Origin: Lachnospiraceae bacterium
Lineage (GTDB): Bacteria; Bacillota; Clostridia; Lachnospirales; Lachnospiraceae
Assembly: GCA_017482485.1 (NCBI GenBank)
Contig: JAFUMV010000042.1
Location: 17,817 to 81,816 of the forward strand
DNA length: 64,000 nt
Reading direction: 5' to 3'
Shown here piece after piece: positions 44,349 to 53,120 of this stretch; the stretch's first letter is position 1; the number at the start of each line of letters is the position of its first letter. The notes under the pieces are model-generated. The model made no database searches. It saw nothing but the letters and a program-made list of their open reading frames with translations, and was not told the origin of the DNA. The translations under genes were made by a program, and so were the position numbers.

Positions 44349-44399
44349 TTCCCCTCTTTGTGTGATGAGTTTTCAATAGGATTTGCACAGAGAGGGGAA
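44349..44399 (+). terminator. Large hairpin between binding protein 2 and the GH31 gene
   Basis: TTCCCCTCTTTGTG pairs with CACAGAGAGGGGAA (one G-T pair) around a 23-nt loop. There is no T-run after it on the plus strand, so it is more likely a partial attenuator or an mRNA-stabilising 3' stem than a full terminator. Confidence 0.6.
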
Positions 44400-44433
44400 C
44401 TTTGGTAAATGAGACGTAAAGGACGGAGGGAAT

Positions 44434-46425
44434 ATGGCAGCATTTTATCATTATGATCTGAATCATCCGGAGGCGGAAGGAACTTTATTTCGTAAAAACG
44501 GCACTGAGCTCGCCGGATGTTTAAAGCCTGCAGAGGGCAGATATGTTCTGGAACTGAAACAGGATTACAGCGCCGTTTACGGCATGGGGGAGCGGTTTAA
44601 CCGTGTCAATCAGAAGGGGTTGAACGTTCACTGCGAAGTGGAGGAAAAATTCTGTAATCAGGGAAGTGTCAGCTATTGTCCCATTCCGTTTTTCTTTACG
44701 GACAAAGGATACGGCATTTATGTGGATACCCTGACTGTGGTGGATTTTTCCTTTGAAGAAACCATCAGCATTTTTATCGGGAAAAACAGCGAGGGAAAAT
44801 GGCCGGGCATTTATCTGTTTGAAGGATCGCCGAAGGAAATTCTGGAGGCTTTTAGTGAAGTGACCGGAAAGCCCGCAGTGACGCCCAAATGGAGCCTGGG
44901 TCCCTGGATGAGCGCGAATCGCTGGCATACGCAAGAGGAAGTGAGAGAGCAGCTTTCTCTTATGGAAAAGCACGGACTTCCTCATACTGTTTTGGTGGTG
45001 GAGGCATGGAGCGATGAGGCCACTTTTTACCGGTTCAATGAGCACGGAGAATGGCCCGATCCTGCCGCGCTTATAAAAGAGATGAAAGAAAAAGGCGTGC
45101 AGCTGGTGCTATGGCAGATTCCGGTGTTAAAGCGGATGGACAACGATGAACCTCATCCGGTGCTGGATGCAGACAAGGAATATGCTGTGACGCATGAGCT
45201 GTGTATCAAAAACAAAGACGGCTCTCCTTATAAAATCCCGGAGAATCACTGGTTTGCAGGCTCTTATCTGCCGGATTTCACAAACCCCGGGACAAAGGAG
45301 TGGTGGTTTGGAAAGCGGCAGTATCTGCTGGACATGGGCGTTGCCGGTTTTAAAACCGATGGCGGCGAATTCGTGCTGACAGATGATGTGATCTGCCACA
45401 GCGGTCTGACCGGACTGGAACTGCGCAACGATTTTGTTTCCGAATATGTGAAAGCCTATACGGAATTTATCGGTCCTGACAGGGTGCTGTTTTCCAGAGC
45501 GGGCTATACCGGGCAGCAGAAATACCCCATGCAGTGGGCGGGGGATCAGATGTCTTCCTGGGAGGAATTTCGCCATATTGTTTGTGCCGGACTGAGCGCG
45601 GGCTTAAGCGGCATTTCGCTCTGGGGCTTTGACATCGGCGGCTTTGCAGCGGATATGCCCTCGCAGGAACTGTATGAGCGTGCGGTGCAGATGGCGGTTT
45701 TTGCGCCCGTCATGCAGTGGCATTCGGAGCCGGTAGGAGGACAGTTCGCGGAAATTTGTCCGTCAGCCAAAGGCATTAACGACAGAAGTCCCTGGAACAT
45801 CAGTGAACTGTACCGGGACGAAACCATGATGAGCCGGATGCAGTTTCAGTTTCGGCTTCGCATGAATCTGCTTCCTTATTTGTATCAGCAAAGTCTGCTT
45901 TCGGGAAGAACAGGTGTGCCTGTGATGAAGCATCTGATTCTGGAATATCCTCAGGATGAACACGTTCGGAATGTGGAGGACTGTTTTATGCTGGGGGATC
46001 TTCTTGCTGCGCCGGTGCTGGAGCCGGGAAAAACACGGCGCAGCGTTTATCTGCCTGAAGGGGAGTGGTACAGCCTGTGGCCTATGGACGCATATGATGC
46101 GGCCGGTAATGCAGCAGCTGACAGGAGTCGGTTTAGAGGCGGGCAAGCTTATGTCTTTGAATGCGGTGCAGAAAAGATTCCTGTCTTTTTAAGAGCGGGA
46201 GGCTGCATTGCGCTGAATCTGGATGATACTTTGCTGCTGGGCAGCGATGTGGGAAACCGGACGGACGGCTATGCAAATTTGTGCTTTTACATGGCAGGGG
46301 ATAATGGCTGCTATGAATTTGCAGATGATCTTGGCAATGAAATTTGCCTGACCAGAAAAGGCGGACAGGATTTTATTGATGTAAAAAAAGGAAATGCAGC
46401 AGTGAAAATACTGAGCAGACTGTGA
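44434..46425 (+). CDS. GH31 hydrolase, YicI/alpha-xylosidase-like subgroup
   Basis: Family 31 enzyme of 663 aa with no signal peptide. The N-terminal domain contains YGMGERFNRVNQKGL; the barrel has nucleophile Asp309 in GFKTDGGEFVL and acid/base Asp371 in WAGDQMSSWEEF, followed by GISLWGFDIGGFA. The TDGGE nucleophile context differs from the WIDW context of the two 800-aa GH31 proteins, so it belongs to another subgroup and likely another substrate (alpha-glucoside, alpha-xyloside or alpha-galactoside type). GGAGGG precedes the ATG. The next GH31 starts 27 nt after its stop. Confidence 0.88.
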   Translation: MAAFYHYDLNHPEAEGTLFRKNGTELAGCLKPAEGRYVLELKQDYSAVYGMGERFNRVNQKGLNVHCEVEEKFCNQGSVSYCPIPFFFTDKGYGIYVDTLTVVDFSFEETISIFIGKNSEGKWPGIYLFEGSPKEILEAFSEVTGKPAVTPKWSLGPWMSANRWHTQEEVREQLSLMEKHGLPHTVLVVEAWSDEATFYRFNEHGEWPDPAALIKEMKEKGVQLVLWQIPVLKRMDNDEPHPVLDADKEYAVTHELCIKNKDGSPYKIPENHWFAGSYLPDFTNPGTKEWWFGKRQYLLDMGVAGFKTDGGEFVLTDDVICHSGLTGLELRNDFVSEYVKAYTEFIGPDRVLFSRAGYTGQQKYPMQWAGDQMSSWEEFRHIVCAGLSAGLSGISLWGFDIGGFAADMPSQELYERAVQMAVFAPVMQWHSEPVGGQFAEICPSAKGINDRSPWNISELYRDETMMSRMQFQFRLRMNLLPYLYQQSLLSGRTGVPVMKHLILEYPQDEHVRNVEDCFMLGDLLAAPVLEPGKTRRSVYLPEGEWYSLWPMDAYDAAGNAAADRSRFRGGQAYVFECGAEKIPVFLRAGGCIALNLDDTLLLGSDVGNRTDGYANLCFYMAGDNGCYEFADDLGNEICLTRKGGQDFIDVKKGNAAVKILSRL

Positions 46426-46452
46426 TCGGTTAAAAAGAAAGAAGGAACGTAT

Positions 46453-48855
46453 ATGAGTGACAGGAATTTTTTACAGATAAATGGCAAGGCAAAACCTGAC
46501 AGCGTGGTGGCAGGGGACTGTTATCGTATCACCGTTCTGACCTCAAAGCTTCTGCGTCTGGAATATAGCGCAGAAGGCAGCTTTGAGGATCGCGCAACGC
46601 AGACGGTGGTGAACAGGGATTTTACACTTCCTGACTTCACGGTTCATCAAAAGGATGGAATGCTGGAAATCATGACAGAGGATCTGCAGCTTCTTTATGA
46701 TGGAAAGCCTTTTTCGGGAAGCGGCCTGAGCATTCGCATGAAGAAAAACAAATATTCCAATAATTCCATCTGGCGCTGGGGCGATCGGGGAGAGAATCTC
46801 AAAGGAACCGCCAGGACGCTGGATGACTGCAACGGGGCGATTGCGCTGGAGGACGGCGTGATGAGTTTTACCGGTTTTTCAGTGCTGGATGACAGTAATT
46901 CGATGGCGCTGACAGAGGATGGATGGATAGCGCCGCCGCTTTGCGGACATACGGACATCTATTTTTTCGGCTATGGGCATGCCTTTAAGGAATGTCTGAA
47001 GGATTTTTATCATCTGTGCGGGAGCACGCCTCTGCTGCCCCGTTATGCAATGGGAAACTGGTGGAGCAGATATCATGCCTATACACAGGAAGAATATCTG
47101 GAGCTGATGAAGCGGTTTCGGGAGGAAAAACTGCCCTTTGCGGTTTCCGTCATCGACATGGACTGGCACTGGGTAGAGCTGGAGGAAAAATACGGCAGCG
47201 GCTGGACCGGCTACAGCTGGAATGAGGATCTTTTTCCGGACCATGTTGCCATGTTAAAAGAACTTCATGAGCAGGGGATGCATGTTACCTTAAACGTTCA
47301 TCCGGCAGACGGCGTGCGCGGTCATGAAAAGGCTTACCGGGCTATGGCCCAGGCACTGGGTGTGGATTGGGAAAATGAGGTGCCGATTTCCTTTGATATC
47401 GCAAATCGGGAATTTCTGGACGCCTATTTCAAGTATCTGCATCATCCGCTGGAAGAGGAAGGCGTGGATTTCTGGTGGATTGACTGGCAGCAGGGAACTT
47501 CCACCTCCGTGCCGGGGCTTGACCCTCTGTGGATGTTAAATCACTATCATTATGAGGATCAGTGTCGGGATGGTCGGCGGGGCATGGTGTTCTCCAGATA
47601 TGCGGGCCCCGGCAGTCATCGCTATCCCATCGGATTTTCCGGAGATTCCCATATTACCTGGGAGTCACTTGCGTTTCAGCCTTACTTTACGGCAACTGCT
47701 TCCAATATCGGTTACGGTTGGTGGAGCCATGATATCGGCGGACATATGAAGGGATATCGGGATGACGAACTGGCTGCCAGATGGGTACAGTATGGTGTTT
47801 TTTCTCCCATCATGAGACTGCACAGCTCCAACAGCCGCTTTACCGGCAAGGAACCCTGGAATTATGGAAAAGAAGAAGAGGCTTCCATGAGCCGTTTCCT
47901 GCGCCTGCGCCACAGAATGATTCCTTACCTGTATACCATGAATGAACGGGCACATCGGGAAAATGAGCCGCTGATTCAGCCCCTGTATTATGAATATCCG
48001 GAAAAATGGGATGCTTTTCTGGCGAAAAATCAGTACTTTTTCGGTTCACAGCTGATGGTTCATCCCATTACATCGCCGGCGGATGCCGTGACGAAAATGG
48101 GCAGCGTGGTGACCTGGCTGCCGGAGGGTGTCTGGTATGACATTTTCACCGGCCTGCGCTATCAGGGCGAAAAGAAAATTCGTATGTTCCGTACCCTGGA
48201 AAGCATTCCGGTGCTGGCAAAGGCGGGCGGCATTGTTCCGCTTGCGTCAGAAGATTCCGTGAGCAGCAAAACGGACAATCCGGCTGCGATGGAGCTTTTC
48301 ATTTTTGCAGGAGCAGATGGAGCTTTCACGCTTTACGAAGACGATGGACTGACCATGGATTTTGAAAACGGACATTGTGTAAGAACAGAGTATATGCTGG
48401 ACTGGACAGCTGCAAAAACCTTCCGGATATGCGCTGCAGTGGGCGATCTTATGCTGATTCCTCAAAAGCGCAGCTATGAACTGGATTTCTACGGATTGTC
48501 TGCGAATGCGGTAAAAACGGTGCTGGTAAACGGAGAACCGGCAGACTTTGTGCAGCGCTTTGATGCGGAGAAAAATGTGCTGACGGTTTCCCTGGAGCCC
48601 ACAGCGGTTACTTCGGAGATTGGGATCTGCCTTTGCGAGTCGGCAGAGCCTGCGCCCAATCCGGTGCCTGCCCTTCTTGAGAAAGCTTTGAATCGCGCTC
48701 ATGCAGAGTACTGGATCAAGGACACCATCTATAACCTGGTCTGCAGCGATCCCTGCATGGAGGGGGCAGCCCTTGCCAATAAGGTTGCGACCGTGAACGC
48801 GATGGAGATTGCGGAAGAAATCAAGGAAATGGTGCTGGAAATTTTGCTGGCATGA
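46453..48855 (+). CDS. GH31 alpha-glucosidase-type hydrolase, copy 2
   Basis: An 800-aa paralog of the 32.1-kb enzyme, the same length and nearly the same barrel sequence, with nucleophile Asp in VDFWWIDWQQG and acid/base Asp in IGFSGDSHITWESL. Divergence is greatest in the C-terminal beta domain and tail. Being under LacI control rather than YesM/YesN control, it may provide the same activity for a different inducer. The start has GAAGGAA upstream. GH13 follows after 10 nt. Confidence 0.9.
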   Translation: MSDRNFLQINGKAKPDSVVAGDCYRITVLTSKLLRLEYSAEGSFEDRATQTVVNRDFTLPDFTVHQKDGMLEIMTEDLQLLYDGKPFSGSGLSIRMKKNKYSNNSIWRWGDRGENLKGTARTLDDCNGAIALEDGVMSFTGFSVLDDSNSMALTEDGWIAPPLCGHTDIYFFGYGHAFKECLKDFYHLCGSTPLLPRYAMGNWWSRYHAYTQEEYLELMKRFREEKLPFAVSVIDMDWHWVELEEKYGSGWTGYSWNEDLFPDHVAMLKELHEQGMHVTLNVHPADGVRGHEKAYRAMAQALGVDWENEVPISFDIANREFLDAYFKYLHHPLEEEGVDFWWIDWQQGTSTSVPGLDPLWMLNHYHYEDQCRDGRRGMVFSRYAGPGSHRYPIGFSGDSHITWESLAFQPYFTATASNIGYGWWSHDIGGHMKGYRDDELAARWVQYGVFSPIMRLHSSNSRFTGKEPWNYGKEEEASMSRFLRLRHRMIPYLYTMNERAHRENEPLIQPLYYEYPEKWDAFLAKNQYFFGSQLMVHPITSPADAVTKMGSVVTWLPEGVWYDIFTGLRYQGEKKIRMFRTLESIPVLAKAGGIVPLASEDSVSSKTDNPAAMELFIFAGADGAFTLYEDDGLTMDFENGHCVRTEYMLDWTAAKTFRICAAVGDLMLIPQKRSYELDFYGLSANAVKTVLVNGEPADFVQRFDAEKNVLTVSLEPTAVTSEIGICLCESAEPAPNPVPALLEKALNRAHAEYWIKDTIYNLVCSDPCMEGAALANKVATVNAMEIAEEIKEMVLEILLA

Positions 48856-48865
48856 GGAGGAAAGT

Positions 48866-50518
48866 ATGACACAAAAAACAAATTGGTGGAAAAATGCGGT
48901 GGTGTATCAGATTTATCCCAGAAGCTTTCAGGATTCTGATGGTGACGGCATGGGCGATCTGAAGGGAATCATCAGCAGACTGGATTATTTACAGAAACTG
49001 GGAATCGACGCGATCTGGCTTTCACCGGTCTGCAAATCTCCCCAGGATGACAATGGGTATGACATTTCCGATTACCGGGATATCGACCCGCTGTTCGGTA
49101 CACTCGCCGATATGGAAGAGCTGATTGCTGAGGCGAAAAAAAGAAATATCCGTATCCTGCTGGATCTGGTTCTGAACCATTCTTCTGATGAGCATTACTG
49201 GTTTAAAGAGGCTTTAAAAGGCAAAGACAATCCTTATCACGATTATTATGTCTGGCGGGACGGCAAAGCAGGTGAGCTTCCCAATGACATGAAGGCCTGC
49301 TTCGGCGGTTCCTGCTGGGAGTGGGTGCCTGAGCTTTCCCAGTATTATTTTCACCAGTTTTCCGTAAAGCAGCCTGACCTGAACTGGGAAAATCCCAGAC
49401 TGCGCCAGGAAATTTATGACATGATCAACTGGTGGATTGACAAAGGGGTGGGCGGTTTCCGGCTGGATGTCATTGACCAGATTGCAAAAGAACCTGACCT
49501 GAAAATCACCAATAATGGCCCCAGACTCCATGAATACATTCGCGAGCTGAGCAAAAACACCTTCCAGAGAGCGGATCTGATCACCGTTGGTGAAGCCTGG
49601 GGCGCGGATACCGAGCGGGCGAAGCTTTACAGCGCGCCGGACGGCAGCGAGTTTTCCATGGTATTCCAGTTTGAACATATCTGCCTGGATCAGATTCCCG
49701 GCAAAGAAAAATGGGATCTGGCCCCTTTTGATCTGGTGAAATTCAAAAAGGTCATGGAAAAATGGCAGCATGAATTAAACGGCTGCGGCTGGAACAGCCT
49801 GTTCTGGAACAACCATGACCTGCCCAGAATCGTCTCCCGCTGGGGAAACGATAAGGAATATCGCATAGAATCTGCAAAAATGCTGGCCATCGTGCTGCAT
49901 GGCATGCAGGGAACGCCCTATATTTATCAGGGAGAAGAACTGGGCATGACAAACGCCTGGGAATTTACGATGGACGAGTACCGAGACCTTGAGACACTGA
50001 ACCTGTATCGTGACAGAAAAGCGGCGGGCTACAGCGAAGAGGATATCATGAATTCCCTCCACGCAAAGAGCAGAGACAATGCAAGAACGCCCATGCACTG
50101 GGATGCATCCGAAAACGCGGGCTTCACCACCGGCAAAAGCTGGATTCCGATGAATCCCAACTATGTGGAAATTAATGTCGCGCAGGAACTTTCCGATCCG
50201 AATTCTGTTTTCTATACTTATCAGAAGCTGATCGCGCTGCGTAAAGCCCATGAGGTGTTCATTGACGGTGACTTTGAGCTTTTGTATGCAGAGGATCCGG
50301 ATCTGGTTGTGTATACAAGAAAGAACGCCTCTGAGAAACTGGTTGTGGTGGCCAACTTCCACGGCGCTGTGGCGGACATGCCGGCTGTGGAGGGCGTCTG
50401 CGGCTCAGGCGTTGTGCGGGGCGACAACGTGGAACTTCTGTGCAGCAGCTATGCGGACACAGATGAAAATGCCGCCGTGCTGCGTCCTTATGAGGCGAAG
50501 ATGTATCGGCTGCATTGA
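48866..50518 (+). CDS. malL: GH13 oligo-1,6-glucosidase / alpha-glucosidase
   Basis: Cytoplasmic alpha-glucosidase of the MalL/IsoMalt group. N-terminus NAVVYQIYPRSFQDSDGDG, the QPDLNWENP motif of GH13 subfamilies 31/23-like enzymes, nucleophile Asp201 in GFRLDVIDQ, acid/base Glu243 in VGEAWG and transition-state Asp318 in NNHDLPR. 550 aa is typical. ATG 48866 follows AGGAGG at 5 nt; the longer frame overlaps the GH31 gene and is not used. It likely splits isomaltose-type or short maltose-type products imported by the operon's transporter. Confidence 0.92.
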   Translation: MTQKTNWWKNAVVYQIYPRSFQDSDGDGMGDLKGIISRLDYLQKLGIDAIWLSPVCKSPQDDNGYDISDYRDIDPLFGTLADMEELIAEAKKRNIRILLDLVLNHSSDEHYWFKEALKGKDNPYHDYYVWRDGKAGELPNDMKACFGGSCWEWVPELSQYYFHQFSVKQPDLNWENPRLRQEIYDMINWWIDKGVGGFRLDVIDQIAKEPDLKITNNGPRLHEYIRELSKNTFQRADLITVGEAWGADTERAKLYSAPDGSEFSMVFQFEHICLDQIPGKEKWDLAPFDLVKFKKVMEKWQHELNGCGWNSLFWNNHDLPRIVSRWGNDKEYRIESAKMLAIVLHGMQGTPYIYQGEELGMTNAWEFTMDEYRDLETLNLYRDRKAAGYSEEDIMNSLHAKSRDNARTPMHWDASENAGFTTGKSWIPMNPNYVEINVAQELSDPNSVFYTYQKLIALRKAHEVFIDGDFELLYAEDPDLVVYTRKNASEKLVVVANFHGAVADMPAVEGVCGSGVVRGDNVELLCSSYADTDENAAVLRPYEAKMYRLH

Positions 50519-50530
50519 GCCATGGGCCGA

Positions 50531-50577
50531 AAAAAGCGGGATGTGCTTACGCGAATAAGCACATTTCGCTTTTTTCG
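50531..50577 (+). terminator. Terminator of the second glycan operon
   Basis: AAAAAAGCG..ATGTGCTTA pairs with TAAGCACAT..CGCTTTTTT around a short CGCGAA loop; a long hairpin with terminal T-run directly after the GH13 gene. Confidence 0.85.
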
Positions 50578-50725
50578 CATACGGCGAAACCTACGTACTG
50601 AGCTGCAGCGAAGCGGAAGCGAGGTACGGCATGGCGGGGTGGCGCTTTGAAACGTGTGTGCGCAGCGGGATGTGGATGTGAAATAACCGGTGCGGATTGA
50701 AAGACAGAGCAGAGAAATGATGGAA

Positions 50726-51005
50726 AACATGTAAAATTGGAAAACATAATAAAAAACTTGCTCCGATAGGCATAAAAAAGCCTATGCAAGCATGTAAAAT
50801 GAGCCAAAAGTAATTTTTACATGCTCAAAATGAGTAAATGACACTACAAAAGCATGTAGGAAATTAAGAAACTCAAAAATACATGCTCGAAAATTGAAAA
50901 TTGAGCATGTAAAAAATGAATAAAATAAATTCTACTTGCTCAAACTACACTGAGAAGGTTAAAATGAGCATGTAAAAATTAAAAAAGGAAAAAATTACAT
51001 GCTTG
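50726..51005. repeat. Array B: five phased GCATGTA inverted-repeat units
   Basis: Units with the array A consensus start at 50728, 50791, 50853, 50906 and 50969 (steps 63, 62, 53, 63 bp). In all five the right arm begins exactly 28 bp after the left arm, although the interiors are unrelated AT-rich sequence. Unit 1 is degenerate (ACATGTA / AACTTGC). The remaining parts of the 50.5-51.1 kb gap (50580-50725 and 51006-51142) show no gene or clear signal. Confidence 0.85.
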
Positions 51006-51142
51006 CTTACAAATTTTAGAGAATTTATCATGAGCTTTATTCAAATGCGCTGCGGGAAGTTTCGGAAGGAGTCGGTGGTTATATCTATGAAATTCTTATC
51101 GGAAGCGCTTTGTTTGTTATAGTGAGTGGAAGGAGCATCAGC

Positions 51143-51919
51143 ATGAAAATCGGAGCATATCAATTTGCTGTCACGGGCAATATCAAACAGAATATGTCTG
51201 TTATTGAAAAAGCAATTTCTCAGGCTGCTCAGGAAGGTGTTGAAATGCTCATTTTTCCGGAGTGTGCGCTGACCGGTTATCCGCCTCATGATATGAAGAA
51301 TTCAGCTGGCGTAAATTTTGCTGAATTGGACGCTGTATATGAACACTTACAGACACTTGCTGATAATTTGAAAATACATATCGCAGCAGGAACAATCATG
51401 AGAGAAAAAGACAAATATTATAACAGTGGTGTTGTATTTTCACCGGACAAACCCAAAGATATATACTTTAAAAGGGCTTTGTGGGGCTGGGATAAAGAAA
51501 ACTTCTGTGCAGGTAATCGGAACGGTATTTTTGAGATCAATGGAATCCGAATCGGAATAAGGATTTGTTTCGAGGTCAGATTTCCGGAATATTTCCGGGA
51601 ATTATACATGGAAAAGACAGAATTGAATCTCATTCTTTTTTATGATGTCTCTGATCATGACGATGTGGAAAGATATGAGCTGATTAAATCTCATATCCGA
51701 ACCAGAGCCGTTGAAAATGTATGTGATATTCTGACGGTTGACGCGATTCGTCCGTTTCAGACCGCTCCTACAGCGTTTTTTGATAAATCAGGTCATGTGG
51801 AGTATGAACTGGAACGGAATACAGAAGGCATGCTGGTGTTTGATTTTGAAAAAAAGTCTTTAAACTTTGGTGAAAAGGGAAGAAAAGAAATTTCAGATAC
51901 CCTGACTGCAAGAATATAA
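51143..51919 (+). CDS. Carbon-nitrogen hydrolase (nitrilase superfamily)
   Basis: Cytoplasmic amidase/nitrilase-superfamily enzyme, 258 aa. The catalytic triad is visible: Glu40 in LIFPECALTGY, Lys110 in DIYFKRALWG and Cys142 in GIRICFEVRFPE. ATG 51143 gives the normal N-terminus MKIGAYQFAVTGNI, with GGAAGGAG upstream; the longer frame to 51110 is not supported. Such enzymes hydrolyse omega-amides, carbamoyl compounds or nitriles; the substrate is not evident. The following two genes are on the same strand at short distance. Confidence 0.88.
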   Translation: MKIGAYQFAVTGNIKQNMSVIEKAISQAAQEGVEMLIFPECALTGYPPHDMKNSAGVNFAELDAVYEHLQTLADNLKIHIAAGTIMREKDKYYNSGVVFSPDKPKDIYFKRALWGWDKENFCAGNRNGIFEINGIRIGIRICFEVRFPEYFRELYMEKTELNLILFYDVSDHDDVERYELIKSHIRTRAVENVCDILTVDAIRPFQTAPTAFFDKSGHVEYELERNTEGMLVFDFEKKSLNFGEKGRKEISDTLTARI

Positions 51920-51937
51920 GAAAGGATCTTTATTCCC

Positions 51938-52519
51938 ATGCGCAAAAAACACATTTTCACAATAACAGGCCTCATAATCATTTTATCAGCCCTCTTATGG
52001 CTGTTCGCGTTTCATAATACCAAACGGTTGGACAACATTCCTTCTTTACAGCTGATCGTGCAGGAGGGGGAAGCCTGGGGACATGAGAAGCTCAAAGGTT
52101 ACCGGCGGGAGCAGCTCATTGATATTTGGGGTGAGCCGACGGATGCCGGCGATGAGAACGAAGATATCTGGCAGTTTGATGAAAATGCCGCGATAAGAGT
52201 AAATTATAATGGGAAAGGAAAGGTTGCGGCCATCGGAGTGATGACGCTCACTTTCGATCCGGTATCTGTGACCCGGCCTTTCTGCGAGTATGTGCGAAAT
52301 GAAGACGGCACATGGAGCGCGGAAGGACATACATATCAATATATGATTGAACTCATCGGACGTGATCCGAACGCGGTAAAAGATGGAAGATTTGTCGTGC
52401 TGACCAACAGAGAAGATGTCACTTATGAGGAAGTTTCCAAAAGCCTTTACAGCAGCAATACAAAGGATTTTCTGGATAGAGAAGAGACGCTTATCCTGGA
52501 AATCGGTGCTGCCGACTGA
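51938..52519 (+). CDS. Membrane-anchored extracytoplasmic protein of unknown function
   Basis: A single N-terminal membrane helix (residues ~6-26, FTITGLIIILSALLWLFAF) is followed by a ~165-residue outside domain. The stretch GYRREQLIDIWGEPTDAGDE, then EDIWQFDENAAIRVNYNGKG, resembles SmpA/BLIP-like folds found in small exported proteins that pair a W-G-E-P turn with following strands. No lipobox. Function unknown. It starts 18 nt after the amidase and is followed 29 nt later by a GNAT, so the three could be an operon. Confidence 0.6.
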   Translation: MRKKHIFTITGLIIILSALLWLFAFHNTKRLDNIPSLQLIVQEGEAWGHEKLKGYRREQLIDIWGEPTDAGDENEDIWQFDENAAIRVNYNGKGKVAAIGVMTLTFDPVSVTRPFCEYVRNEDGTWSAEGHTYQYMIELIGRDPNAVKDGRFVVLTNREDVTYEEVSKSLYSSNTKDFLDREETLILEIGAAD

Positions 52520-52548
52520 AAAGGAAGAAGTGATCCGGAGGACCAGCC

Positions 52549-53031
52549 ATGCATTACATCATTCGTCCGATAACAAACAGCGAATATGAAGTCTTGAACG
52601 ATTTTTTGTACGAAGCGATTTTCATCCCGGAGGGAGAAGAAGCGCCGCCGAAATCCATCATCGATCAGCCTGAGCTCCAGGTCTATGTGTCCGGATTCGG
52701 TACACAAAAGGATGATATCTGTTTCGTGGCAGAGGCCGATGATCGTATCGTGGGCGCAGTGTGGGTGCGCGACATGGAGGATTACGGACATATCGCTGAT
52801 GGAATGCCATCTTTCGCAGTTTCTCTTTATAAAGAGTATCGCGGATTTGGCATCGGAACTTCGCTGATGAGGCGAATGCTCGGTGAACTCAAACAGAGAG
52901 GCTATGAAAAAGCCTCTCTATCCGTACAGAAGAAGAACTATGCTTTTAAAATGTATCAAAAGCTCGGGTTTGAAATCTGTGGAGAAAATGAAGAAGAATA
53001 TATCATGATATTTGATCTGATGAAACGTTGA
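52549..53031 (+). CDS. GNAT-family N-acetyltransferase
   Basis: Acetyl-CoA-dependent N-acetyltransferase, 160 aa. Core motif A is visible as VSLYKEYRGFGIGTSLMRRM (R/Q-x-x-G-x-G/A), with VGAVWVRDMEDYG before it and LSVQKKNYAFKMYQKLGFEI after it. GGAGG precedes the ATG. Substrate unknown. It is convergent with the XRE-methyltransferase gene. A role as PseH was considered and is not supported by position. Confidence 0.88.
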   Translation: MHYIIRPITNSEYEVLNDFLYEAIFIPEGEEAPPKSIIDQPELQVYVSGFGTQKDDICFVAEADDRIVGAVWVRDMEDYGHIADGMPSFAVSLYKEYRGFGIGTSLMRRMLGELKQRGYEKASLSVQKKNYAFKMYQKLGFEICGENEEEYIMIFDLMKR

Positions 53032-53120
53032 CATCAACAAAAGATGATGTCATTCAACTCATGGAAGTCCGGATGCTGCGGTCTTTAGAGCGGATTTTTA
53101 CAGTTTGCAGTCCGGTACGC

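Noticed and set aside
52549-53031. GNAT as PseH of the pseudaminic acid pathway
   Set aside because: Opposite strand, separated from pse genes by the XRE-methyltransferase gene and array C; sequence shows only general GNAT motifs.
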